From NCBI GenBank assembly GCA_005223185.1, contig NJBN01000001.1, positions 496,001-560,000 on the forward strand: a stretch of 64,000 nucleotides of DNA, written 5' to 3'. A model generated the notes under the pieces. The model saw only the letters and a list, made by a program, of their open reading frames with translations, ran no database searches and was not told where the DNA came from. The DNA is from a candidate division LCP-89 bacterium B3_LCP (GTDB lineage Bacteria; Electryoneota; B3-LCP). Positions 43,849-54,100 of this stretch are shown in pieces (position 1 is the first letter of the stretch; the number at the start of each line of letters is the position of its first letter). The position numbers and the translations under genes are program-made.

Positions 43849-45090
43849 CTAATCACCATTAACAGCGTCAAAGGTATAAACCAGAGAGACGCGGTTGGCT
43901 AATTGTCCGTTGTAATTAGAAACGAAGTTGGGTCCTTTAGCCAGGAAGAAGGGATCAATCTCCAGATCCAGTTCTAAATTACCGAAGTGGATCCCGGAGC
44001 CCACGTAAGTTTCCGTGTCTGCCCAGCCGAATTTATCGCTATCTTTATGCGGAGGAACGAACGCCGGGGTAAAGGTCTGTTCCCAGGATGTTGAAGTCCA
44101 GAACTTGGTAGCACCTACTCGGACGTCCCACCAGCTGGTTACGTTCCCTTCCAATCCCAGGCGGAAGTATGGAAGTACGAAGGTGGATTCAGTGGTTTCC
44201 TGCTCCATTTTGGGATTTGAACCGACAAGCTCCGCAGCTTGTTTTTCGCTTATGTATTGAAAGCCAATATCAGCGATAACCAGGATGTCGTCGTCTGGCG
44301 TCAGGTTCATACCATAGCCCAGATCAAAACCCATCTGGGAATCTTTGATGTCTAATTCGCCTGGTATGGTATTGTCATAAAATCCCTTTATGCCATTTGT
44401 TGCATACCAGAACATAACATGAGGAATACCGACATAGTCATTGCCATGATCCATCCAGTAGCGGCCAGTAGCACCGAGAAACATAATGCCATTAGGCTCA
44501 TCAAGAACATCACCTGATGTACTATCATTCGTGAAGCTTGCCATTCCAAAATGCACAGCTGCATCTAGATTGTCATTAAAGGTCAGACCGGCCATCAAAT
44601 TTAGCATAAAGTTTCCTTGGGCCGCTTTACTAGTATCGGGCCATGCGCCAGTGTTCATATAATCTTCAGACCAGGAATCGCTGTAGAACGACAGACCAGC
44701 ACCGAACTGGTTGTCTCCCATCGGCATTCCAAAGAAGAGATCGAGCTTATGGTCGACACCATTGTTCAGACCATTGTGATCGGGAACCCAGGGACCATAG
44801 CCAGGATCTTCAGCTACCTGTGAGAGGTAAAAACCAATAACCTTTCCATCATCACCACAATTGAAATGGGCACCCAGTCGATCTAAATCGTATACACCGG
44901 TACTCCATCCAAATTCACCGATAATCATACCACCGTAATTGACGATGGTGGAAGGATACATCCAGATGTTGGCGTCATCCTCCACGATATTGTTTGCATC
45001 ACCCAAAGTCATGACTCTGGTGTCTGTTGCCCAGCAAGCCAGGCTTAAGATTAATACCAGAACCATTGAACTCAGTACTAATTTTCTCAT
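43849..45090 (-). CDS. outer-membrane beta-barrel protein
   Basis: 413 residues. A signal peptide (RKLVLSSMVLVLILSLACWA) is followed by TRVMTLGDANNIVEDDANIWMYPSTI, a start shared by porin-like proteins of FCB bacteria, and then by alternating amphipathic strands with Gly/aromatic turns (GAGLSFYSDSW, HFGMASF, FDLGYGMNL). The end, SLVYTFDAVNGD, has a strand with terminal Phe close to the C-terminus. I infer a monomeric channel or structural outer-membrane protein. GGAGG precedes the start. It has two tandem promoters and a long leader, suggesting high, regulated expression. Confidence 0.75.
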   Translation of the reverse strand: MRKLVLSSMVLVLILSLACWATDTRVMTLGDANNIVEDDANIWMYPSTIVNYGGMIIGEFGWSTGVYDLDRLGAHFNCGDDGKVIGFYLSQVAEDPGYGPWVPDHNGLNNGVDHKLDLFFGMPMGDNQFGAGLSFYSDSWSEDYMNTGAWPDTSKAAQGNFMLNLMAGLTFNDNLDAAVHFGMASFTNDSTSGDVLDEPNGIMFLGATGRYWMDHGNDYVGIPHVMFWYATNGIKGFYDNTIPGELDIKDSQMGFDLGYGMNLTPDDDILVIADIGFQYISEKQAAELVGSNPKMEQETTESTFVLPYFRLGLEGNVTSWWDVRVGATKFWTSTSWEQTFTPAFVPPHKDSDKFGWADTETYVGSGIHFGNLELDLEIDPFFLAKGPNFVSNYNGQLANRVSLVYTFDAVNGD

Positions 45091-45364
45091 GAGAACCTCC
45101 AGTTTGTCTTGTTTTGGTTTTGTTTTACAAATCTTTTGACGAATTTTCTTATGCGTTTTCGCTTTCTGTCTGTTTTGTGAAATCTTACTGTATTAAGCTT
45201 ATTGAATGTCCGTCAGCAAAATATATCAGCTTCTTATTGTACTTTATCTTAGAAGATTTAAAATGGACGTAATAGATAACCTGCCTGATAAAAATTAGAT
45301 TTCTTTCTTCTTCGATCGAACGCTACGTACCCTTAAAAAAATATACTTATAAAAGTTGGATGGA

Positions 45365-45393
45365 AATATAGTGAAGAAATAAATCCGAGTCAA
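45365..45393 (-). promoter_or_regulatory. proximal promoter of the outer-membrane protein gene
   Basis: Minus strand TTGACT (45393-45388), 17-base spacer, TATATT (45370-45365). The leader to the ATG at 45090 would be about 267 bases. Confidence 0.65.
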
Positions 45394-45490
45394 CAAAAAA
45401 GAGAAAAATTCAGGATGAAGCGTAATAAAGTTTCGGTTTAAGTAAATTGCACATAGTCTTGAGAAATATCGCGTTATTTTGATTTTCGGA

Positions 45491-45519
45491 AATATACGGC
45501 ATACTCATATTATTGTCAA
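45491..45519 (-). promoter_or_regulatory. distal promoter of the outer-membrane protein gene
   Basis: Minus strand TTGACA (45519-45514), 17-base spacer, TATATT (45496-45491), a near-ideal match. The leader would be about 390 bases. The 640-base gap 45091-45730 holds these promoters and the yebC promoter; otherwise it is AT-rich and I see no gene or tRNA in it. Confidence 0.65.
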
Positions 45520-45607
45520 GCTAAAAAACAAGAATTTAGCACGCACTTCTTTTCAATATTTAAGTTAATTTAGAGTGAAGTTATAATAATTCGAATGGAT
45601 ATTTTAC

Positions 45608-45636
45608 TTGAAATCGGAGAAAAAATTGTTTATATT
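45608..45636 (+). promoter_or_regulatory. promoter of yebC-ruvCAB
   Basis: TTGAAA (45608-45613), 17-base spacer, TATATT (45631-45636). Predicted leader of about 88 bases before yebC. Confidence 0.65.
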
Positions 45637-45730
45637 AACGGTCAGCCACGCCTTTGATGGAATTTTAAGGAAGATTAATTTCAAGCAGAATTGAACCTCC
45701 ATAGAATCCACTTCATGAGAACAGGTTTAT

Positions 45731-46480
45731 ATGTCCGGACATTCGAAATGGGCGACGATCCGCCGCAAAAAAGAAAAGACGGATGCAGCACGGGGTAAAG
45801 TTTTCACCAGGTTGATAAAAGAAATCTCCGTTGCTGCCCGTGCTGGTGGCGGTGATGAAACTGGCAATCCACGCCTGAGAACGGCTGTTATGGCAGCCAA
45901 AGCTGCCAATATGCCCGCAGCGAATATTGATCGTGCCATTAAGAAGGGCACTGGTGAATTACCGGGAATTGTTTACGAAGAGGTTGCTTACGAGGGTTAC
46001 GGTCCCGGGGGAGTTGCTCTGCTCATCACCACGTTGACTGATAACCGCAATCGCACAGTTAGCGAAGTACGCCACTTGTTGGGCAAGGGTGGCGGTTCTC
46101 TGGGTGAGACAGGATCAGTGAACTGGATGTTCGAACGCAAAAGCTTAACAACTATTTCTGTTGAAAGAACCACAGAAGATGACCTGTTGGAGCTGCTTCT
46201 GGATCACGGCGTCGATGATATAAGGCAAGAGGGCGATTTATTTGAAGTAGTCTGCGATCCGGAGAACATGGATATTGTAAAGAACGCTCTTGATAGTGTA
46301 GGCATTGAGATAGCTTCGGCAGAAGTTACCATGATTCCCCAATCCAACATTAAAGTAGAAGATCCTAAGACGGCGGACTCTGTATTACGCCTGATGGAAG
46401 ACCTTGACGATCACGATGATGTACAACAGGTCTATTCCAATTTTGACATCGATGATGAAATTATAAATTCCGCTGGATAG
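45731..46480 (+). CDS. yebC: YebC/PmpR family protein
   Basis: 249 residues. The start MSGHSKWATIRRKKEKTDAARGKVF and the AKAANMPAANIDRAIKKGTGE segment are diagnostic. Family members act as DNA-binding regulators or, as shown more recently, relieve ribosome stalling at proline stretches. Location before ruvC is a widely conserved order. The gap to ruvC is only 3 bases, so they are cotranscribed. Confidence 0.95.
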   Translation: MSGHSKWATIRRKKEKTDAARGKVFTRLIKEISVAARAGGGDETGNPRLRTAVMAAKAANMPAANIDRAIKKGTGELPGIVYEEVAYEGYGPGGVALLITTLTDNRNRTVSEVRHLLGKGGGSLGETGSVNWMFERKSLTTISVERTTEDDLLELLLDHGVDDIRQEGDLFEVVCDPENMDIVKNALDSVGIEIASAEVTMIPQSNIKVEDPKTADSVLRLMEDLDDHDDVQQVYSNFDIDDEIINSAG

Positions 46481-46483
46481 AAT

Positions 46484-46984
46484 ATGCGGATTATCGGGGT
46501 CGATCCGGGATTGGTAAGCTGCGGTGTCGGTATTGTAGATAGTTTATCAAACAACAAAGGACACAGGGACGACATAAAATTTATTCACACAGAGGTTATA
46601 AAACCACCCAAGGGCGATCTCAGTAAACGTCTTCTCTTTCTTCATGACCACCTGGTCGATATCATCAAACGACAAAACGCTATAGTTATGGCGATAGAGG
46701 ATCAGTTCTATGGTAAGAATGTTCAGACTGCCTTTAAAACCGGACAAGCCAGGGGCGCCGCATTATTAGCCGCGGCAAGATGTGGTCTTGATACCACCCT
46801 TTTTCCGCCAGCACGAGTTAAGCTGGCGATTGTGGGTAATGGTCGCGCCAGTAAGGAACAGGTTCGACATATGGTGGGACAGATTCTCAATTTGAAGCAG
46901 TTGCCGTCATCTCTCGATTGTTCGGATGCGCTGGCTGTAGCTATATGCAGAGCTTTCACACCGAACCTGGTAAATTCAGCTTAG
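46484..46984 (+). CDS. ruvC: crossover junction endodeoxyribonuclease RuvC
   Basis: 166 residues. RuvC cuts Holliday junctions. The RNase H-like fold begins MRIIGVDPGLVSCGVGIVD with the first catalytic Asp; the Glu in AIEDQFYGKNVQTA and the acidic residues in LDCSDALAVAICRAF complete the site. It lies directly after yebC and 34 bases before ruvA. Confidence 0.96.
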   Translation: MRIIGVDPGLVSCGVGIVDSLSNNKGHRDDIKFIHTEVIKPPKGDLSKRLLFLHDHLVDIIKRQNAIVMAIEDQFYGKNVQTAFKTGQARGAALLAAARCGLDTTLFPPARVKLAIVGNGRASKEQVRHMVGQILNLKQLPSSLDCSDALAVAICRAFTPNLVNSA

Positions 46985-47018
46985 AATTAAATCTCGAACT
47001 TACAATATATAACGAGCT

Positions 47019-47603
47019 TTGTACGATTACTTAAGAGGCAGGATAGTTGATTCGGCGCCGGGCAGGATTGTTCTCGAAGTCAACGGAATCGGGTACTATC
47101 TTAATACGGCTGATCAACCTGGTGAAAGCTTCGGGGTAATCGGCAAAGAGGTTCAGGTTTGGACACATCTTCATTTGCGTGAAGATAGCCAGACGCTATT
47201 CGGATTTCCCCGGAAGCGGCAGCGTGAACTATTCAGATACCTCATCAAAGTTAACGGTGTGGGGCCCCGACTTGCAATACAGATTCTGTCCGGTATTCAG
47301 CCTGAAGAGCTGATTCAGGTTATGGCTGATGAGGACTGGAAGCGTTTGACTTTGATACCCGGAATCGGCCCCAAAACTGCCCGCCGTCTGCTGATTCAGC
47401 TAAAGGAGAAATTAACTGATCAAGAACTGCTGTTTTCCCCAACTGAGAAAATGCCCACAGACCCCGTCTTGAGTCAGGCTTTCAACGCTCTGCAAAATTT
47501 GGGAATTCCACCAGAATCCATACGCAAGGTGTTAAAGGATCAGTCCCCAACCGAGAGCCTGGAAGAAATCGTTAAAAAAGCCTTATCTAAACTTGCCCCG
47601 TGA
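47019..47603 (+). CDS. ruvA: Holliday junction branch migration protein RuvA
   Basis: 194 residues. It starts with TTG (47019), giving the standard RuvA start (M)[10 protein letters not shown]; no ATG is available in the right place and the Shine-Dalgarno is weak. Helix-hairpin-helix motifs ([32 protein letters not shown]) bind the junction, and the C-terminal domain III that contacts RuvB is present. The stop overlaps the ruvB start (GTGA). Confidence 0.94.
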   Translation: MYDYLRGRIVDSAPGRIVLEVNGIGYYLNTADQPGESFGVIGKEVQVWTHLHLREDSQTLFGFPRKRQRELFRYLIKVNGVGPRLAIQILSGIQPEELIQVMADEDWKRLTLIPGIGPKTARRLLIQLKEKLTDQELLFSPTEKMPTDPVLSQAFNALQNLGIPPESIRKVLKDQSPTESLEEIVKKALSKLAP

Positions 47604-48628
47604 GTGATAATCGCGTTACTATTCCTGAAACTTTAAGCAGTGATGCTGAACTGGATCGCTCTTTACGTCCAACTTCTTTCGCTGAGTTTGTCGGTCAGAC
47701 TCGCATGGTGGAGATGCTGCGCATTTTCATTCAGGCTGCAATTGAACGAGGTGAAGCGCTGGACCATTGTCTGTTTTACGGTCCTCCCGGATTAGGCAAG
47801 ACAACTTTAGCATACGTTTTAGCCACAGAGTTAGATGTTGGAATACGTTGTACTTCCGGACCTACTTTAGACCGGCCCGGCGATTTAGCAGGTCTCCTGA
47901 CGAATTTGCAGCCGCGCGACATTCTTTTTATTGATGAAATACACCGCTTGTCATCTAATGTCGAAGAGTATCTTTATCCTGCTCTGGAAGATTATCGGTT
48001 AGATATTGTAATTGATCAAGGTCCAGCCGCACGCACGCTTAGACTGAATTTGCCGGAGTTCACATTAATAGGCGCAACCACTCAAGCGGGCCATTTGACG
48101 GCGCCACTGCGTGCACGCTTCGGTGTAACAGAACGTCTGGATTACTACGATGCCGATGAACTCACCACGATCGTCAACAGATCTGCCGCCAGGATGCAGG
48201 TGGAAATAAAACCCGACGGCGCCGAAGAGCTTGCCAGACGGTCCCGCGGGACACCCCGGATTGCCAACAGACTTCTGCGGAGAGTGCGTGATATTGCTCA
48301 GGTTAAAGGGGACGGAATCATAAATCTGGCTATCGCAGATCAGGCTTTGAATTTAATGGAAGTGGATAAAATGGGATTGGATTCGATGGATCTGCGCATC
48401 CTGAATTCCATAATAGATAAATACAAAGGCGGGCCGGTCGGGCTAAAGACCCTGGCAATAACAGTTGGTGAAGATGCTCAAACTATAGAGGAATTGTATG
48501 AACCGTTCTTGATCCGCCAGGGATTTTTGGAACGAACCGCCAAAGGGCGCAAAGTTACAGAAAACGCCTGCGAATATTTAGGACGACCCACTGCGCTGCT
48601 GCGCAGTACTCAGCAGCAAATTTTATAA
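47600..48628 (+). CDS. ruvB: Holliday junction helicase RuvB
   Basis: 342 residues, beginning at GTG (47600) inside the ruvA stop. RuvB is the AAA+ motor that drives branch migration. Walker A is [16 protein letters not shown], Walker B is [10 protein letters not shown], the sensor region is [12 protein letters not shown] and the arginine finger lies in [10 protein letters not shown]. The winged-helix C-terminus follows ([14 protein letters not shown]). Confidence 0.97.
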   Translation: MSDNRVTIPETLSSDAELDRSLRPTSFAEFVGQTRMVEMLRIFIQAAIERGEALDHCLFYGPPGLGKTTLAYVLATELDVGIRCTSGPTLDRPGDLAGLLTNLQPRDILFIDEIHRLSSNVEEYLYPALEDYRLDIVIDQGPAARTLRLNLPEFTLIGATTQAGHLTAPLRARFGVTERLDYYDADELTTIVNRSAARMQVEIKPDGAEELARRSRGTPRIANRLLRRVRDIAQVKGDGIINLAIADQALNLMEVDKMGLDSMDLRILNSIIDKYKGGPVGLKTLAITVGEDAQTIEELYEPFLIRQGFLERTAKGRKVTENACEYLGRPTALLRSTQQQIL

Positions 48629-48723
48629 TGACAGCTTAACGCTGCATGTCGATGACGAATGATTCTAATATAAGAAGCGCTGCAATTTTACAATTATGAA
48701 TGATCTACGAAAGGGGATGAATA

Positions 48724-49752
48724 ATGCGTCTTTCCGATTTTAAATTCAAGCTTTCAGAAAGTTTAATTGCCCAGACTCCCTTACCTGTTCGTGACCAATC
48801 GAGACTATTAGTTCTGCACAGAGAAAACGGTCGTATAGAAGATCGTTCATTTCGCGAAATAATCGAATATTTAAATCCCGGTGACGCCTTAATTGTCAAT
48901 GAGACCAAAGTATTTCCAGCGCGATTGCACGGTCAGAAAGATAAGACCGATGCGAAGATTGAAGTTTTCCTGCTGCGGGAGTTAAATGACTCACTGTGGG
49001 AGGTGTTAGTACGACCAGCTCGAAAAGTGCGCACCGGAAATACCATCTGGTTCGCTGATGACATAGTTTGCGAAGTTGTTGACAATACTACTTCAGGCGG
49101 CAGAGTTGTTCGATTTATATGTGATAAAGATTTTCACGATATCGTTGAAAGCGTGGGTGTTCCTCCTTTACCACCATACATAAAGAGAAAGCCCACTATT
49201 CAGGATAGAACCCGGTACCAGACTGTCTATGCCAGAGTATCCGGCGCTGTGGCGGCGCCCACAGCGGGCCTTCATTTTACCGATGAACTCTTAGCAGACA
49301 TCAGTGCCAAGGGTGTACATATCATACCCATAATTCTTCACATCGGGTTGGGAACTTTCAGACCGGTATGTGTTGAAGACCTATCCAGACACCAGATGGA
49401 TTCCGAATATTACGAAGTCCCCCCAAACGCTGCTGAGACCATCAACAATGTCATCACCAACGGAAACCGGATTTTAGCAGTAGGTACCACCACTACTCGT
49501 GCATTGGAAACGGTAGCAAATTTTTCCGGTGATATACGCGGGGAAAACGGTTGGACGGACAAATTTATCTATCCTCCCTACAAGTTTCGTATTGTTAACG
49601 GACTGGTAACAAATTTCCACCTGCCCGGTTCAACCCTCATCATGTTGGTTTCTGCCTTCGCAGATCGAGACAAGATAATGAAGGCTTACCGCCATGCCGT
49701 ACGCAAGAAGTATCGCTTTTACAGCTACGGCGATGCCATGCTAATCATATAA
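48724..49752 (+). CDS. queA: S-adenosylmethionine:tRNA ribosyltransferase-isomerase
   Basis: 342 residues. QueA makes epoxyqueuosine in tRNA by transferring the ribosyl part of S-adenosylmethionine. Key segments are SRLLVLHRENGRIEDRSF, NETKVFPARL, VAAPTAGLHFTDELL, ILHIGLGTFRPV and HLPGSTLIMLVSAF. A Shine-Dalgarno (AAGGGGAT) precedes the start. It follows ruvB by 95 bases, a common order in bacteria. Confidence 0.96.
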   Translation: MRLSDFKFKLSESLIAQTPLPVRDQSRLLVLHRENGRIEDRSFREIIEYLNPGDALIVNETKVFPARLHGQKDKTDAKIEVFLLRELNDSLWEVLVRPARKVRTGNTIWFADDIVCEVVDNTTSGGRVVRFICDKDFHDIVESVGVPPLPPYIKRKPTIQDRTRYQTVYARVSGAVAAPTAGLHFTDELLADISAKGVHIIPIILHIGLGTFRPVCVEDLSRHQMDSEYYEVPPNAAETINNVITNGNRILAVGTTTTRALETVANFSGDIRGENGWTDKFIYPPYKFRIVNGLVTNFHLPGSTLIMLVSAFADRDKIMKAYRHAVRKKYRFYSYGDAMLII

Positions 49753-49761
49753 ACACTCCGA

Positions 49762-50946
49762 ATGAGTACTCAGGATAATAAAGGGATAACGGCTATCATA
49801 GTAGCTGCTGGCAGCGGCGTGCGTCTGTCTGCTGACTGCCCTAAACCGCTGATTCAATTGGGGAATCGTCCTCTGGTATCGTTCTCATTGGAAGCTTTTG
49901 AATTGTCCCCGAAGATCGGGAACATAGTGTTGGTCGCCGGGCAGAAATGGCTTAAAGAAGCTGATGACATAAGCAGGACCTGGGCGCCCACCAAACTGTT
50001 TTCCATTGTTAAGGGTGGCAAAGAAAGATTCGATTCAGTTCGAGCCGGGATGGATAAGTTGCCGGATAATTGCAGAATCGTGGCGGTGCATGATGCTGCC
50101 AGACCGTTCATCAGCCAGCGAATAATCAACGATACTATCGGAGCTCTCGGTAAATTTCACGGTGCTGTGCCGGGAATACCGTTAGTGGATACTCTAAAAA
50201 TTCAAAGCGAAGGGCTTTCCAGAGGGACGCGGGACAGGAATCAGTTCACAATGACCCAGACGCCGCAGTGCTTTCACCGGGAGATACTGGAGGAGGCATT
50301 CAGGTTAGCTGATAAAGATGGGTTTTCAGGCACCGATGACGCTTCCTATGTGGAAAGGCTGCCGGGCGCCAGAATCGCCATAGTGGATGGTGATCCTGAC
50401 AACTATAAGATTACTACTGAATATGATCTCAATCGAGCCAGAACTATGCTTGCTAATTCAATATCACATGGCTACCGCTGTGGTGAAGGGTATGACGCTC
50501 ACCGTTTGGTTCCTGATAGACCGTTGATGCTGGGTGGTGTGAATATTCCCTTTGATAGAGGTTTGGAAGGTCATTCGGATGCTGACGTACTCTGTCATGC
50601 CATCAGTGATGCGCTGTTGGGTGCGGCGGCATTAGGGGATTTAGGTGCACACTTTCCCGATAGTGATCCCGCATACAAAAATATTTCCAGCGTTCTTCTG
50701 CTGGAAAAGATACACGAAATGCTTAAGGATAGCGGATTTTCAATTTCCAACGTGGATGCGACATTGATTCTGCAAAAACCGAAAGTTGCCCCGTATATTA
50801 AGGAAATGAAGGTTAATCTGGCGAAAGCACTGCAAACGTCGCCTGAAAATATATCCGTGAAGGCAACCACTACTGAGGGTATGGGCTTCGAAGGGCGAGC
50901 TGAAGGTGTTTCCTGCAGGGTGGTGGTTATGGTGAAGGGGGATTGA
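49762..50946 (+). CDS. ispDF: bifunctional IspD/IspF isoprenoid enzyme
   Basis: 394 residues, a fusion. Residues 1-230 are IspD (MEP cytidylyltransferase): AIIVAAGSGVRLSADCPKPLI, AVHDAARPFI and MTQTPQCF. Residues 235-394 are IspF (2-C-methyl-erythritol 2,4-cyclodiphosphate synthase): GEGYDAHRLV, LGGVNIPFDRGLEGHSDADV, GDLGAHFPDSDP. These are the third and fifth steps of the MEP route to isoprenoids; the fused form is known from several proteobacteria. It starts 9 bases after queA. Confidence 0.95.
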   Translation: MSTQDNKGITAIIVAAGSGVRLSADCPKPLIQLGNRPLVSFSLEAFELSPKIGNIVLVAGQKWLKEADDISRTWAPTKLFSIVKGGKERFDSVRAGMDKLPDNCRIVAVHDAARPFISQRIINDTIGALGKFHGAVPGIPLVDTLKIQSEGLSRGTRDRNQFTMTQTPQCFHREILEEAFRLADKDGFSGTDDASYVERLPGARIAIVDGDPDNYKITTEYDLNRARTMLANSISHGYRCGEGYDAHRLVPDRPLMLGGVNIPFDRGLEGHSDADVLCHAISDALLGAAALGDLGAHFPDSDPAYKNISSVLLLEKIHEMLKDSGFSISNVDATLILQKPKVAPYIKEMKVNLAKALQTSPENISVKATTTEGMGFEGRAEGVSCRVVVMVKGD

Positions 50947-50961
50947 GGGTTGTTTCCCCTA

Positions 50962-51017
50962 AGCACCGGACTGAAGTTCCGGTGCTCACACGAAGCTTCC
51001 AATTGACTAAAGTCAAT
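50962..51017. repeat. two more small-loop hairpins
   Basis: AGCACCGGA / TCCGGTGCT (50962-50986, loop centred on TGAA) and ATTGAC-TAAA-GTCAAT (51002-51017). They have the same build as the hairpins at 39095-39340, in a different intergenic gap. Confidence 0.65.
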
Positions 51018-51095
51018 GAACTCTTCCAACCGCACTTGTGAATGAAGTGGTGAGGATTGGTATCTTAGATCGATAAAATATTTCATTCAAAATAT

Positions 51096-51129
51096 AAAAA
51101 GGCATCCCGCAGCAGCGGGATGCCTTTTT
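51096..51129. terminator. bidirectional terminator between ispDF and the first C25 protease
   Basis: AAAAAGGCATCCCGC (51096-51110), loop AGCA, GCGGGATGCCTTTTT (51115-51129): a perfect 15-bp stem with A and T flanks, suited to both converging genes. Confidence 0.9.
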
Positions 51130-51162
51130 ATGCATTCTGATTTCTGTCTTCTGTTTTCTTCC

Positions 51163-54100
51163 CTACTTCATCAAAACCATCTTCCTAACCGCAGTATAAT
51201 CTTCTGCTTCTATACGATAGAAGTAGAGCCCGGAAGATAGGTGGCTGGCATCCCAACTAACTTCGTGGTTGCCGGCTGGGCGGTTACCATTGACCAGATC
51301 TGCGATGGTGCGTCCCTGCAGATCGAAGACGGTCAGAGTAACGTGGGCAGCTTCCGGCAGTGCGAAGCTGATGGTAGTCAGCGGGTTGAACGGGTTGGGA
51401 TGGTTTTGATCTAGGGACCAGACATCCGGCACCGGCGATTGCGCAGCCGTCGATTCTCCGAACCACCCTGTTAACAACCAGTTTTTATACGGTGAATCAA
51501 TCGCCTCACCCTCTCGCTTTTCAAAAGGGAAACTGTCGGAAACGAAGATAACATCCGGATAATTGCCAACTTTCCCGTTGTATATATAATCGCCGGCAGG
51601 TGCATTTTCGGGTACGGTCTGGTTGAGGTTTCTATTCAGCGCTCCCCATGGCGCGATGGTGAGGTCTTCATGCAGAGAAAGCGGCCCGTATATCGATCCT
51701 CCCGGCAGGTTTACATCGAACCATATGTCATAGTAAATTGTATATGTTCCGGTGTTTTCAATGAATAGATCGAAGTCGAAACTTCCCCCTGAAGCAGGAA
51801 TTACTATAGGAGATCCGGACGGTGTTAATGTGATAGCCATTTCAGGCGCAGTAACAGGCGTGGTAAACAGAATCGCCGTACCGTTTTCGGTGGGATGGGC
51901 GTGGATGTCATAGAGAGCGTTATGGCGGTATTCAATGCCATCATCTTCATCGTGATTCTCTATACCGATGGTTCCAGAAAGCAGAGAAGATCCCGACATT
52001 TCTTTATACTGGAAAATGATCTGACCGTCCCCGGTCATAGTTGGATAGTGTACAGGATCAAGCAGGATGATTTCAAAGGTTTCGAAACTGTCAGGGTCCC
52101 AATAACGGGGTACGTGATTGTATTCTACGATGAAGCGGTGATTAGTCGCATCATACCATTCCCATACCTCACCTGAACCGGTCCACATAGGCACGAGGTC
52201 GTACCAGTACCCGGCTATCATCGCCCCCGATCCATTGGTATCGGGGATTGCATAGTTATTGTAGTAAACATCATTAGTGATTCCCATACAGATGTAACCC
52301 TTATTGGAGATGGTGAGGCTATCATAGCTGATTCCATAATACTGGAAACTGAAGGGTAATCTGTCGTGGTAAACCTGGTCTAACTGAACGAAGGGCAGCC
52401 ACATACCGCTGCCTCCCGAGTCCGGGTGTAGTTCAACCCATTCATACTCGGGCATCATCGGAACGTCGAATCCATCATAAGCCATGTATCCATAACTGTC
52501 AGGTCCGGTTGGAAAGAAGGGCAGATCACTTACTGTCGAACTGAATTCTGTAGTATTGGTATACCCTAGATTATCAGCTACATCCAGATCAAATTCTGCT
52601 GGATAAACTGCAGGGCAGGCTGAGGAAACAGTTATGTTGAAAGTTCCCTGCGCCACTGCACCGATGGAGATAGAACCGAAATCCACCGTCCCGGAATTGA
52701 TACTTATGTAGGGATCCAAACTTGATAGAACCGCTTCCACGTTAGCGGCATCTATTGATCCGGTGTTGACGAGTGATACCAGCAAGTCCGCCGTTTCACC
52801 TGGATCTAAGTTTGTGTTACCGTTGCCACTGGCATTATCATCAATAACCAAAGACTGGAAAACGACGTCAGGAGCATGCGCTACTACACTGAAATTGGAT
52901 TCCCAGGAATTGATACCATTGGTCGTGGTGAGTAGGAAAGTTACGGGATCCCCATCTATAACGTCCGGGTCAATCTCGAATTCAAAAGCTCGATCGACCG
53001 TGTCGGGGATGCTAACCGGGATACTACCGAAATTTACCGTATTTTGGGTGATACCTACTCGCGGGTCATCCGAGTGAAGGATACCGACCACATTGCTGGC
53101 GCTGGCAATACCGATGTTCTCAACCGTAATCCCCAGTTCGACCGTTTCCGCATAATCGAGTTGACCGTTATTATTTCCGGTTATATCATCTTGGACTATA
53201 TGGTCACAATAAGTAACATACGGTCCCGAAGGAACCACGATATCCACCTCTACTATGTAGGGTATCAAATTACCCCCGGAGACAGTCAATGTGAATATCC
53301 CCGATTGCGATGGCGCAGGATCGAATGCTAACGTAGCCTGACCAGATGCATTGGTGACAGCACTGGCATAAATTTCGTCATTCATCCCGCAGACCATCAC
53401 GTCCTTAATGGGTGCATTATCGCAAGTCACTACCACCTCTAAAGAAGATCCACCCACCGGAAACTCGTCATTATGGGTGACTAAGGGATCCCAGGGTGTA
53501 TCGCTGCGCACAGATAGAGAGGGATCACCAAAGATGGTCAAGTTCTTGAATTCCCACAAAGCCCCCCATCCACTACCTACATCCATCATCAACATGGAAC
53601 CGTTGAAACACAAGCCGCCGAATGTCCTCATGGAATCGGCGACCAGGAGATCCACGGCTTCATCCTGCATGTCCATCCCAGGTGTCCAGCCCATACTGGT
53701 TCTCGACATGTACGCACCGATCCCACCAGTAGGCTCCCCGGTTACATCGTGCGTGGCTCGCAGCCAGGTTTCACCCATACAGGTATTTTCCACAAAATCC
53801 CCAGTCCCGCAGGCAACATTGATGACATAAGGCAACATGTTAGAATTAACCAGCTGATTGATATGCCAGTTGTTGTATGTTGGCGGCCCCCAACCGCCTG
53901 GCCCTCCATGCCCGCAGTAATTAAAGATGCTCCTCCCCTCATTTAATGACTTGTGAGTGATGACCGCATTTCCCCAGGGTGCGTATGAGCTATCTACCTG
54001 TGTGTATGTGTAACCTAACAGTTTATTGGCTATAATGGTCATGTGCTCATAATCAGCTTCACCGTAGTGCCCGTATCCAGCACCCTGATCAGATGCTGAG

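Noticed and set aside
45091-45730. tRNA or small RNA gene in the large AT-rich gap
   Set aside because: No cloverleaf, T-loop GGTTCGA-like motif or terminator hairpin was seen; promoters and leaders account for the space.
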